Assembly: GCA_016872875.1 (NCBI GenBank)
Contig: VGYW01000099.1
Location: forward strand, 1-21,386
DNA from: Planctomycetota bacterium
GTDB taxonomy: Bacteria > Planctomycetota > PUPC01 > DSUN01
Length of the DNA stretch: 21,386 bases
Reading direction: 5' to 3'
In this document: positions 14,277 through 21,099 of the stretch, piece by piece
Position numbering within the stretch: the first letter of the stretch is position 1
Layout: each line of letters starts with the position of its first letter
The notes under the pieces: model-generated
Told to the model about the DNA's origin: nothing
The model's database searches: none
The model's input: the letters and a program-made list of their open reading frames with translations, nothing else
Translations under genes and position numbers: made by a program

Positions 14277-14359
14277 TCGTCCTCGTCCCTCGTGCTCGTC
14301 CATCGTCCTCGATTCTCTTCGCTTGGGGGAGAGGAGTCGAGGACGAGGACGAGGACGAC
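14277..14359. terminator. TCGTCC/GGACGA fold-back between convergent genes
   Basis: CGTCCTCGA (14304-14312) pairs perfectly with TCGAGGACG (14337-14345). Flanking TCGTCC repeats on the left and GGACGAGGACGAC on the right extend the stem imperfectly. It lies between the ends of the AlbA_2 gene (14152) and the epimerase (14378), so a bidirectional terminator role is plausible. It belongs with the triplet tracts at 3421 and 20311. A smaller GCGCC-AGC-GGCGC hairpin is at 14174-14186. Nothing else is seen in 14153-14377. Confidence 0.55.
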
Positions 14360-14377
14360 TGGGCCGGAGTGAGAGCG

Positions 14378-15355
14378 TCACGCGAGCAAGGGCCGCAGGT
14401 GTTTGATGCTCCGCTCGGCCTGCTCCTCGGTGCCGCACTCGACGGAGAGGAGGCCCTGGTAGTTGACGGTGCGCAGGATGGCGATCACTTTCTTCCAGTC
14501 AATCACACCGTCGCCGCAGGCGCAGCCGACGGGGGTGCCGTGGACCTTGCCGCGCTCGGCCTCGGCCTGCTTGACCGCGATGTCCTTCATGTGCATGTGA
14601 ACGACTTTGGCCTTCACCGCCTCGAGGAAGGCGTAGGGGTCCTCGCCGGCGAGGAAGGAGTTGCCGGTGTCGAAGTTCACCCTCAGCCACGGGCTGTCGT
14701 GGAGCTCGAGGATGCGGAGCATGGAGGGCTTCTTGGCGGTGTAGGGGCCGTGGGGCTCGACGCCGAGGTAGACCCCGTTGGCGTCGCAGCACTCGAGCAT
14801 GGGCCGCAGGTTCATCTTCATGATGGCGAAGGCGTCGTCGGGCGTCATCCACTTGGGCGGGTACATCGTCTCGCAGATCATGACGACGGGCGGGGTGTCG
14901 AAGAGGCCGAGGTTGGCCAGGGCGCGGGCGTAGATGATCCCCTTGCGGGCGTACTCGACGCCGTAGCAGGTGTCGAGGAGGTCGGAGTGGGAGCTGAGGC
15001 CGGACATCTTGAGCTTCAGGCCGCCGCAGAGGTCCTTGAAGTAGTTGGGGTCGAGGTCGAACGACTGCACGTGGCAGTAGCCGGCGTTGCTCAGGAGGCA
15101 GCGGCCCATGAGGAAGCAGGGCTCGATATAGCGGTAGCCCAGCTCGGCGGCTTTCTTCGCGCCATACTCGAACGACTTGTCGGCGTGGCGGACGAACTCC
15201 AGGTTGATGCTGAGGTCCATCTTGCGGTCGGCCTTGGCGGCGGGTTTCGTCTCAGCCGCTGCGGCAACTCCGCCCGCGGCGAGCGCCCCCATCGCGGTGG
15301 CCGCCGCGAGGAACTCGCGGCGCCCGAAGCCATCCTGCTCGTGCTTCTCGGACAT
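14378..15355 (-). CDS. Tat-signal sugar phosphate isomerase/epimerase (TIM barrel)
   Basis: 325 residues from ATG 15355; an in-frame ATG at 15385 is less likely because MSEKHEQ is followed directly by the Tat signal. GRREFLAAATAMGALAAGG is a twin-arginine signal, so the folded enzyme is exported. The barrel follows the xylose-isomerase-like/AP-endonuclease-2 pattern: ELGYRYIEPCF, LKMSGLSSHSDLLDT, ANGVYLGVEPHG, LRVNFDTGN, VVHMHMKDIAV, and GDGVIDWKKVIAIL. Conserved Glu (VEPH), Asp (FDTGN), His (VHMHMKD) and Glu (LSVECG) would bind a divalent metal. The substrate is unknown. It lies 32 bp downstream of the addiction-module gene and likely shares its promoter (15652-15681). A partial second copy of its 3' end is at 12178-12455. 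Confidence 0.9.
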   Translation of the reverse strand: MSEKHEQDGFGRREFLAAATAMGALAAGGVAAAAETKPAAKADRKMDLSINLEFVRHADKSFEYGAKKAAELGYRYIEPCFLMGRCLLSNAGYCHVQSFDLDPNYFKDLCGGLKLKMSGLSSHSDLLDTCYGVEYARKGIIYARALANLGLFDTPPVVMICETMYPPKWMTPDDAFAIMKMNLRPMLECCDANGVYLGVEPHGPYTAKKPSMLRILELHDSPWLRVNFDTGNSFLAGEDPYAFLEAVKAKVVHMHMKDIAVKQAEAERGKVHGTPVGCACGDGVIDWKKVIAILRTVNYQGLLSVECGTEEQAERSIKHLRPLLA

Positions 15356-15387
15356 GGCGTTTTCCCTTTCGTTGTCGAAGGACAAGT

Positions 15388-15621
15388 TCAGCTTCCGCGT
15401 CGCGCACGCAAGCGCGCCAAGACTTGTTCGCCAGGGATAAGTTCCACTTCGCCCCTGTCAATCTCGGCCACCCGGCGCTCCGCCTCCTCCGCCCAGGCAT
15501 CGTCGATCTCCCTCTGGGTCGGGCCGTTCAGGCTCGACAGCAGCTTCTCTACAATGGCGAGGCGGGCCTCCACGGGCAGAGAAAGGGCCTCGTCCACCAC
15601 CTTCTGTTCCGCCTTGGTCAT
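15388..15621 (-). CDS. Addiction-module component (TIGR02574-like), no toxin beside it
   Basis: 77 residues from ATG 15621, with AGGAAG about ten bases upstream. The sequence MTKAEQKVVDEALSLPVEAR, then LAIVEKLLSSL, then DDAWAEEAERRVAEIDRGEV and IPGEQVLARLRAR is typical of the small putative addiction-module proteins usually placed before a RelE/ParE-like toxin. Here the next gene on the strand is an exported epimerase, starting 32 bp later, and no RelE-like frame is present. The protein therefore looks orphaned, or its toxin is encoded elsewhere. It has a near-consensus promoter of its own at 15652-15681. Confidence 0.85.
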   Translation of the reverse strand: MTKAEQKVVDEALSLPVEARLAIVEKLLSSLNGPTQREIDDAWAEEAERRVAEIDRGEVELIPGEQVLARLRARRGS

Positions 15622-15651
15622 GGCTCCGACTTCCTTGCCACGCCCGCTGGT

Positions 15652-15681
15652 ATTGTAAGCATGCAGGATATGAAATGTCAA
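15652..15681 (-). promoter_or_regulatory. Sigma-70 promoter for addiction-module/epimerase operon
   Basis: On the minus strand a perfect TTGACA (15681-15676) and TACAAT (15657-15652) are 18 bp apart. Transcription would begin near 15645, 24 bp before the ATG at 15621. Confidence 0.75.
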
Positions 15682-15685
15682 GCAT

Positions 15686-15865
15686 CGAACCCGCGTGGGC
15701 TGCAATCACGGATTTGCGCGCTGCCCATCTTGGTTCGTAGTTCGGCGTTTACGCGGTTCTTCTGTCCGCCTCGGCAACGCCCAAGACCGCCTGAAGGCCG
15801 ACCTACGAACAGGAACGCCCCCTCCCGCGCACAAATCCGGTATTGCACCCGCCCGCGCGGGTGCG
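15686..15865. repeat. 180-bp imperfect inverted repeat (fold-back element)
   Basis: The left arm (15686 on: CGAACCCGCGTGGGC, TGCAATCACGGATTTGCGC) and right arm (to 15865: GCGCACAAATCCGGTATTGCA, CCCGCGCGGGTGCG) are complementary with few mismatches and a three-base insertion. Further in, TTCGTAGTTCGGCGTT pairs with the inverse of GGCCGACCTACGAA. No transposase or open frame of its own. It starts five bases beyond the -35 box of the adjacent operon, so that element may have set the upstream boundary of the promoter. Confidence 0.75.
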
Positions 15866-15946
15866 AGTGATTTCGTTCGGCCGCCAGTGGCCCCTCTCGC
15901 ACACGGGCACGCCATCTCCTCCCGTTAGCAGGGTTCCGCGGAGCTG

Positions 15947-15972
15947 ATTGCACACGTGTACACGTCTGCAAT
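15947..15972. other. 26-bp near-perfect palindrome
   Basis: The halves ATTGCA-C-ACGTGT and ACACGT-C-TGCAAT (15947-15959 and 15960-15972) are exact inverses except for one C:C mismatch, with no loop. A loop-free palindrome suits binding by a dimeric regulator or a recombinase better than an RNA hairpin. The nearest genes start at 15621 (minus) and end at 16458 (minus), so there is no obvious promoter for it to control. Confidence 0.7.
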
Positions 15973-15995
15973 AGGTTTCTACACCGCGGCGGAGA

Positions 15996-16136
15996 GCTGT
16001 GTAACGCGGCTTCTCCTTCCTTGTCGGCGGGCCCTGCGACCCCGGAATAGCCTTCAAGCACGCACCCATAACCCGAAGGAGATTACACAGCCCCACCCGC
16101 GGTCCGGGGCGGGAGGAATCCGCCTGGGAGAGGCGG
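15996..16136. repeat. Further inverted repeats in the gene-free region
   Basis: GCTGTGTAA (15996-16004) and TTACACAGC (16083-16091) are perfect inverses. Adjoining TCTCCTTC and GAAGGAGA extend the pairing after a seven-base bulge. A small hairpin CCGCCT-GGGAG-AGGCGG lies at 16120-16136. Nothing else is recognised in 15866-16185. Confidence 0.5.
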
Positions 16137-16185
16137 GCCACGTCCGCATGATGTTCACTCGCCTCTTTCAGCAACAGAAACGAAT

Positions 16186-16451
16186 CGGGCGTGGCCCTTT
16201 TCGGACACCCGACGATGACGGGCCAGTAGGGGCAGCCCCTGTGGCTGCCCATATCCTGGGGTAGCCCGCACTTGGGCCGGGCAGCCACAAGGGCCGCCCC
16301 TACCATGCAGCAGTTCAGACGTAAGCACCCCCGCCGGGTGTCCCGCCCCCACCGACCTTGCGTCGGTGGGGGCAGGGATGCCGGGTGCGAACACTTACGT
16401 CTGAATCGCAGCCTACCATGGAGATGCGGTGTGCGAAAAGGGCCACGCCCG
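16186..16451. repeat. 266-bp MITE-like element with 24-bp terminal inverted repeats
   Basis: The outer ends, 16186-16209 and 16428-16451, are inverses at 23 of 24 positions (outer part CGGGCGTGGCCCTTTTCG). Inside lie two more fold-backs. In the first, 16226-16250 (GTAGGGGCAGCCCC and on) pairs with 16279-16303. In the second, TTCAGACGTAAG (16314) pairs with CTTACGTCTGAA (ending 16405) and encloses a perfect GCCCCCACCGAC-CTTGC-GTCGGTGGGGGC hairpin. It ends six bases before the stop of the minus-strand gene at 16458, so it can also serve as its 3' end. No coding capacity is evident. Confidence 0.75.
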
Positions 16452-16457
16452 AACGAT

Positions 16458-17873
16458 TCAGTCGTAGCGGTAGTAGACCTGGAGTGACATGATGGCGAGT
16501 GCGGTGAAGTAGATGCGGCCGGCGTAGTCGCCCCAGGGGTCGCCGGCGAGGCGCCAACTGCCCTTGAGGTCGCCCTGCCTGTCCTGGAGGGCGAGGAGGA
16601 TTTCCTTGACGCGCGCGTTCCAGACGGCCCATTCGGGTCCTCCGAGCCGGCTGAGGGCGAGGGAGCCGTGGTACCAGAAGTAGATGTCGGCCCTGGGGTT
16701 CCAGGCGTTGCCGTGCCAGCGCGGGGCTCTGGGCAGTGCCGCGAGCATGATGGCGAGGGCCTTCTGCACCCGCGCGTCGGCCGGCCCGACCTCCATGAAG
16801 AGGAGCGCGTTGGCGCCCGCCGCGGTGAGTGCTGGGGTGGTGCGCCAGTTGGCCCCGGTGTCGTAGCCCACGGCGCCATCCTCGTGCGTGACCTGGCGCA
16901 GGAAGGCGAGGGCCTTGTCGTAGACCTCGTTGGGGAACTGGATGCCGGCTCGCTTGGCGCTCTTGAGGGCCATGATCTGCCAGCCGGTTACGGAGGTGTC
17001 GCCGCGCGCGCCGCCGGGCTGGTAGTCCCAGCCCCCGCTCGCGCCCTGGGCGCGGACGATGAAGTCCACGCCCTTCTGCGCGGGGAGGAGGAACTCGGTC
17101 TCGTCCGTGAGGCCATAGGCTTCCACGAGCGCCATCGTGCAGATGCCCTGGGCGTAGAGCGAACCGGGGAAGCGCCCGTCGGGGTCCTGGGCCGCCAGAA
17201 GGAACTTGATGGCCTTGGCGACCGTGTCGCGGAAGGGGCCGGGGTCGCGCGGGTTGTGGCCCGCGCCGAGGAAGGCGAGGAGCGCGAGGCCCGCGACGCC
17301 GACGCGGTGGGCCTGCTCCTCGCGGTGGGCCTCTGCGACGCCGTACTTCGCGTAGTCCCACGAGCCGTCGTCGTCCTGCGTGCGCTTGAGCCAGTCGAGT
17401 CCGAGCGCCACGGCCGCCTCGGTGTTCGCGTCGCCGCCGTTGCGTTCGAGGAAGAGCTTGCGGACGCGCGGGTCGCGCGAGCCGAAGGCGGCGTGCGCGC
17501 GTGGGAGGGGCGCCGCCTCGGGCAGCGCGACGGCCTCGGGCTCGAGGAGCTTGGGCGCAGGCGGGGCCGGCGGCAGCGCCGGGCGCGGAAACGCCACCTG
17601 TGCCTCTGGCACGCTCATCTGCGGCTCCTCGGCCGGCACCCTGGCCTCGGGCAGCGGGGCCAGCGAGCGGCCCCACCACCAGAGCGCGCCGGCCGCGAGC
17701 GCGAGCAGGGCCGCGTAGCGCAGCAGCCGCAGGCCCCACTCGGTCTCCACCGGCCCATCGCGGCGCGCGGGGGGCTCGCCGCCCGCGCCGGCCGTGAACG
17801 TGAGGCTCAGGCCGCAGTGGACGCACCTGCTCGCGGACAGCGGCGTCTCCTTGTTGCACTGCGGACACTTCAT
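16458..17873 (-). CDS. Zinc-ribbon membrane protein with squalene-cyclase-like toroid
   Basis: 471 residues from ATG 17873. The N-terminus is a zinc ribbon (MKCPQCNKETPLSASRCVHC; Cys 3, 6, 17, 20), followed by one transmembrane helix (about 50-68) and a Pro/Ala-rich linker (to about 135). The rest, from about 140, is an alpha/alpha-toroid of the prenyltransferase/squalene-oxidase repeat type: LDWLKRTQDDDGSWDY, FLLAAQDPDGRFPGSL, DFIVRAQGASGGWDYQ and ILLALQDRQGDLKGSW are successive QxxxGxW-like repeats. The DxDD motif of true squalene-hopene cyclases is not evident, so enzyme activity is doubtful and a binding role is more likely. Such proteins are common in Planctomycetota. No clear ribosome site; copy B of the minisatellite lies just upstream. 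Confidence 0.85.
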   Translation of the reverse strand: MKCPQCNKETPLSASRCVHCGLSLTFTAGAGGEPPARRDGPVETEWGLRLLRYAALLALAAGALWWWGRSLAPLPEARVPAEEPQMSVPEAQVAFPRPALPPAPPAPKLLEPEAVALPEAAPLPRAHAAFGSRDPRVRKLFLERNGGDANTEAAVALGLDWLKRTQDDDGSWDYAKYGVAEAHREEQAHRVGVAGLALLAFLGAGHNPRDPGPFRDTVAKAIKFLLAAQDPDGRFPGSLYAQGICTMALVEAYGLTDETEFLLPAQKGVDFIVRAQGASGGWDYQPGGARGDTSVTGWQIMALKSAKRAGIQFPNEVYDKALAFLRQVTHEDGAVGYDTGANWRTTPALTAAGANALLFMEVGPADARVQKALAIMLAALPRAPRWHGNAWNPRADIYFWYHGSLALSRLGGPEWAVWNARVKEILLALQDRQGDLKGSWRLAGDPWGDYAGRIYFTALAIMSLQVYYRYD

Positions 17874-17889
17874 GGCTTGGTCTCACAAG

Positions 17890-18016
17890 GCGGCCAGTGG
17901 CCGCAACCAAAGGGGATGATTGGATGGTTGGATGGATGGATGATTGTCTGACAGCCATCCACCCATCCATTCATCCATTCATCCATTCATCCATTCATCC
18001 ATTCATCCATTCATCC
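17890..18016. repeat. Dispersed CATCCATT minisatellite element, copy B (6 units)
   Basis: GCGGCC-AGT-GGCCGC (17890-17904) and AACC open the element. GGATG-type units follow, then the core GGATGATTGTCTGACA shared with copy A, CCATCCACC, and six perfect ATCCATTC units plus ATCC (17965-18016). Copy A (9764-9857) has two units. It occupies most of the space between the helical-repeat protein (ends 18055) and the toroid protein (starts 17873). Confidence 0.88.
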
Positions 18017-18054
18017 TCGCCAACACACACACGAGTCATGACCGAAGGGTCCAA

Positions 18055-19980
18055 TCAGGGGGCGCACTGGAAGGCCCATTCCTTCGAGCAGCGGTTGCCC
18101 CGCACGTCGTCCACGGTGACCTTGACTCGGCAGGTTCCGGCGGGCAGCCCCTGTGCCGGCTGGAAGGCCACGATGCCGAACTCCACGCGGGTGCCCTTGG
18201 GGATCTTGACGTGGGTGCCCTTGATGTCCACCTGGTAGACGCCCTGGCTGACGATGACGGCCTCGCGGCGCTTGCCCCCCTCGCCCTCGGAGCTGAAGGC
18301 GACGTTGAGCGACCCGGGCGCGATGCCCGACGGGTCGGCGCACCGAAAGCTCACGACGGCGGACTGGTCGGCCGTCTTACCGTCGGGTTCGGGGCTGATG
18401 CCGAGGATGGCCGGCGGCTCCGCGTCGTCCTCGATGGTGAACGCCAGGGTGCGCTCGGCCTTCAGCCCCTGGGAGTCGGCCAATGCCACGTCCAGCTTGT
18501 GCTCGCCCGTGGCGAGGGCTTTCTCGGGGCGGTAGAACAGCTCGCCCCGGGTGAGGATCGGCTGGATGGGCACGCCATCGAGGCGCGCCGCGACGTTCTC
18601 CAACTGGAGCGAGCTGCCGATGGCTCGCGCGGCGAACTGGACGATGAGGATGGGGCGTGGGTCGTAGCGATGAAGGGCGTTGACGCGGAGGCCGAGGACC
18701 TCTGGCGGCGCTGTGAACGGCTTGAGGAGCTCGGCCAGCTTGGGCGAAGGGCCTTCGAGCTCTTCGAGGCGGCGGAGGTGCTTCACGGCCGCCGCGGGGT
18801 CCTGGCGCTCGACGGCCGCGCCTGCGGCCATGCGCTCGACGGCCACGCCGTCGGTGATGCCAAAGGCGCTCAGGAGCTGCCGGGCCTCGTCCCGGCGGCC
18901 CTCGTTCCACGCGCGGCTGGCGAGCGCGAGGCAGACCTGCCGCTGCTCCTGCGGCGGCACCTTGGCCTCGGCCAGGAAGTCCCGCCAGGCCGCGAGGCCC
19001 TCCTCGCGCAGGGCCTTTGGCATGCCAGACTTCGCAGCAGCGGCCAGGCACGCGCCGGCGAGCACCCGCAGCGCCGTCGGGTCCTTCGGCGCAAGGTCGC
19101 GCGCCTCCCTGGCCGCCTTGACCGCGGCCCCCTCGTCGCCCAGGATGCTCCAGCCGGCGGCGGCGCTGAGGCGGAGCCGCAGGCCGTGGGTCTTCTGAGC
19201 GGCCTCAGCGGCCTGCGCCTGCGCGTCGAGGCAGACGCGTCGGACCTCCTCGGGCAGTGCCGGGGCGCCCGCGTGGAGGCCGAGCGCGAGTGCGATGGGG
19301 GCGCGAGCGGCGGCGAAGGCGGGCTCGTCGCGCCCCTTGAGGAGCGCCCAGGCCGCCGCCAGATTCGCTGCGCCCCCCTGGCTCACCTTGGCGGCGGCCT
19401 GGCGCAGCGTGGCCGCTCGCTCGGCGGCGTCCCGCAGCGCCCGGGCTGGGAGCGCGGCGAGCCGGCCGAGGCAGGCCCCTGCATTCGCCCCATCCCCCTG
19501 GCGGCGATAGGCATCCGACAGGACCAGGAGCACGTCCGCCAGCCGCCCCTGCTCCCCCGCCTCCGCGAGGCCCGCGCAGGCGGCCTCGAGATGGCCGATG
19601 GCCGCGGCCAGGCCGTCGGAGCCCTTCCCGCCCTCCAGCGCCACGAGCGCCAGGCGGAGCTCCGCGTTGGCACGCTCCGGCCCGCTCGCCGCGTCGCGGA
19701 GCCGCAGGCAGTGGGCGCGGGCCTCATCGTGCCGCTTCAGCTTCAGGCAGACCGTGGCGGCGAAGTGGACCAGGTCCATGCGGTCGGGCGCGGCGGCCAT
19801 AGCCACTTGGAGCGGCGCGAGGGCCTGCTCAAGTTCCCCCTGGCCATAGAGCTCCAAGGCGCGGGGCAGGGCTCTGCGGCGTTCGCGCAGCTTCAGCGCG
19901 CGGAGCAGGAGCGCGGCGCACAGGACCACCAGCGCGCCGCACGCGAGCCCCATCACGACTGCGAAGCCCCTCGACCGCAT
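18055..19980 (-). CDS. Membrane-anchored TPR-like protein with C-terminal beta domain
   Basis: 641 residues from ATG 19980 (GAGGTGAG upstream). A single transmembrane helix near the N-terminus (VVMGLACGALVVLCAALLL, about 8-26) anchors it. Residues about 35-420 are Ala-rich helical repeats of TPR type (ALELYGQGELEQALAPLQVA, AEQGRLADVLLVLSDAYRRQ, ARDLAPKDPTALRVLAGACL). The last 210 or so residues are beta-rich and contain Ig-like strands (LATGEHKLDVALADSQGL, AVVSFRCADPSGIAPGSL, RVKVTVDDVRGNRCSKEW). This suits an envelope scaffold or protein-binding factor; no catalytic motif is seen. It lies upstream of the toroid membrane protein on the same strand, across the minisatellite, so the two may work together, but this is inference. 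Its function is unknown. Confidence 0.8.
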   Translation of the reverse strand: MRSRGFAVVMGLACGALVVLCAALLLRALKLRERRRALPRALELYGQGELEQALAPLQVAMAAAPDRMDLVHFAATVCLKLKRHDEARAHCLRLRDAASGPERANAELRLALVALEGGKGSDGLAAAIGHLEAACAGLAEAGEQGRLADVLLVLSDAYRRQGDGANAGACLGRLAALPARALRDAAERAATLRQAAAKVSQGGAANLAAAWALLKGRDEPAFAAARAPIALALGLHAGAPALPEEVRRVCLDAQAQAAEAAQKTHGLRLRLSAAAGWSILGDEGAAVKAAREARDLAPKDPTALRVLAGACLAAAAKSGMPKALREEGLAAWRDFLAEAKVPPQEQRQVCLALASRAWNEGRRDEARQLLSAFGITDGVAVERMAAGAAVERQDPAAAVKHLRRLEELEGPSPKLAELLKPFTAPPEVLGLRVNALHRYDPRPILIVQFAARAIGSSLQLENVAARLDGVPIQPILTRGELFYRPEKALATGEHKLDVALADSQGLKAERTLAFTIEDDAEPPAILGISPEPDGKTADQSAVVSFRCADPSGIAPGSLNVAFSSEGEGGKRREAVIVSQGVYQVDIKGTHVKIPKGTRVEFGIVAFQPAQGLPAGTCRVKVTVDDVRGNRCSKEWAFQCAP

Positions 19981-20025
19981 GGTGTTCTCACCTCAATGTC
20001 GCCGTGGCGGCTACGCCGCAAGGCC

Positions 20026-20274
20026 CTACGGTATCCTCACGTCCTCCAGGCGCACCCCTTTGCCCTCGCGAAGGCTCTGCCGAGCTCGCGCGACCCGCCG
20101 GAGGAAACGCGGGTCGTGCTCCAGCCGGTAGTCGAACCACTCATCCTCCGAGCCGAAGCCGATCAGAATCCCCGCCGGCTTGCCGTGGCGGGTGATGACG
20201 ATCTCCTCCTTCTCTGCGAGGTGCAGATACTTGGAGAGGGCGTCCTTTACCTCATTCAATGCTGCTGTCTTCAT
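20026..20274 (-). CDS. Phd/YefM-family antitoxin, no toxin beside it
   Basis: 82 residues from ATG 20274 (GGAGAG upstream). The N-terminal MKTAALNEVKDALSKYLHLA, then EEIVITRHGKPAGILIGFGS, is the classic Phd/YefM fold: helix, then a strand pair with the ITRHGKPxAxL motif, which dimerises and binds DNA. The C-terminal part (RLEHDPRFLRRVARARQSLR) would hold the toxin-binding region. Downstream on the strand is the helical-repeat protein at 19980 and upstream is DUF1080, so no RelE, Doc or PIN partner adjoins it. It may autorepress or act as a solitary regulator. A triplet tract at 20311-20345 lies just upstream. Confidence 0.88.
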   Translation of the reverse strand: MKTAALNEVKDALSKYLHLAEKEEIVITRHGKPAGILIGFGSEDEWFDYRLEHDPRFLRRVARARQSLREGKGVRLEDVRIP

Positions 20275-20310
20275 TGAGCTCTCCGGTCGCTGTAGCCTGC
20301 CTTAGAGGGT

Positions 20311-20345
20311 TCGACGACGAGGACGACGACGACAACGACGACGAT
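20311..20345. repeat. GAC/CGA triplet tract
   Basis: An almost pure run of CGA/GAC triplets with single GGA and CAA variants, lying between the end of the DUF1080 gene (20354) and the antitoxin start (20274). It is the one-armed counterpart of the tracts at 3421-3505 and 14277-14359. Confidence 0.65.
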
Positions 20346-20353
20346 GGAGGAGG

Positions 20354-20977
20354 CTACGGCAGTTCCTTGAGCTCGATGTCCTTGAACCAGACCTTCATCT
20401 TTGCGCCGACGTGGAGCTGAAGGGCGATGATGCCCTCCTTCGCCCCCTTGTCGCTCTTCTCCGTGTAGTCCACGGTGGTCACGCCGTTGAGCTCGAGCTT
20501 GATCTTCGGGCCGTCGCACGTGATCACGTACTGGTTCCAGTCGCCCTTCTTGACGGCCTCGGCGACCTTCTTGGGGTCAACGTCGGCCAGGATTCCGCGG
20601 CCGCCCTCCTCGTAGAGGATGCCGGTGTAGCGCGACTCCGCGATGTCGGGCTGGTAGCCCCTCACCACGTAGTCGTCGGATTGCTTGCTGCGCACCTGGA
20701 CGCCGGAGTTGCCGTTGCGGAGCTTGAACTTCGCCCTGAGGATGAAGTTCTTGTAGCTCTTCGCCGTGGAGAGGAAGCTGTTGCGCTTGATCTGCTTCTC
20801 GTCGGTGGAGCCGGCGATGGCGCCGTCCTCCACCTTCCAGAGCTCGGGGTCGCCGTTCCAGCCCTCGAGGGTCTTGCCATCGAAGAGCGGCTTGAAGCCC
20901 TCCTCGCCCTCCCCCGCCGCCGCCAGGCCGCAAAGGGCCAACGCCACACACACCGCGAGGTTCAGCTTGCGCACCAT
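20354..20977 (-). CDS. Exported DUF1080 (3-keto-disaccharide hydrolase-like) protein
   Basis: 207 residues from ATG 20977, with GGAGG four bases upstream (short spacing; GTG 20974 would give seven). A signal peptide (LNLAVCVALALCGLAAAGEG) precedes the DUF1080 core: EGFKPLFDGKTLEGWNGD, LWKVEDGAIAGSTDE, SYKNFILRAKFKLRNGNSGV, GWx-like DYVVRGYQPDIAE, GDWNQYVITCDGPKIKLELN and IALQLHVGAKMKVWFKDIEL. It is a concanavalin-like beta sandwich. Family members include 3-ketoglucoside hydrolases that work with Gfo/Idh/MocA sugar dehydrogenases; here such an oxidoreductase lies 17 kb away, so partnership is speculative. It has its own promoter at 21020-21048. Confidence 0.93.
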   Translation of the reverse strand: MVRKLNLAVCVALALCGLAAAGEGEEGFKPLFDGKTLEGWNGDPELWKVEDGAIAGSTDEKQIKRNSFLSTAKSYKNFILRAKFKLRNGNSGVQVRSKQSDDYVVRGYQPDIAESRYTGILYEEGGRGILADVDPKKVAEAVKKGDWNQYVITCDGPKIKLELNGVTTVDYTEKSDKGAKEGIIALQLHVGAKMKVWFKDIELKELP

Positions 20978-21019
20978 CGAGCCTCCAAACAAGGGGACTG
21001 CCTCTGCCCACTGCGGGCG

Positions 21020-21048
21020 AGTATAGCCGAAACGAGCCGTGCGCGCAA
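21020..21048 (-). promoter_or_regulatory. Sigma-70-type promoter for the DUF1080 gene
   Basis: On the minus strand TTGCGC (21048-21043) and TATACT (21025-21020) are 17 bp apart, with predicted start near 21012, some 35 bp before ATG 20977. The layout is the same as the promoters at 170-198 and 3364-3392. Confidence 0.6.
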
Positions 21049-21099
21049 CGAGAGTCGGGTTCGTGAGTATTGCCCCCAGTTCTGGTGAACCGTTCCGGA

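Noticed and set aside
14369..15658. A 429-codon plus-strand open frame
   Set aside because: It is antisense to the epimerase and the addiction-module gene, both of which have clear family motifs and promoters.
16315..17970. Overlapping long frames on both strands of the toroid gene region
   Set aside because: Only the 16458-17873 minus-strand frame has the zinc ribbon, transmembrane helix and toroid repeats.
17965..18016. ATCCATTC repeats as a CRISPR array
   Set aside because: The units are contiguous 8-bp repeats without spacers, and no cas genes are present.
17944..20277. A 777-codon open frame on the plus strand
   Set aside because: It runs opposite the TPR-like and antitoxin genes, begins inside the minisatellite and has low-complexity Ala/Gly/Arg composition. 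High-GC codons on the other strand explain it.
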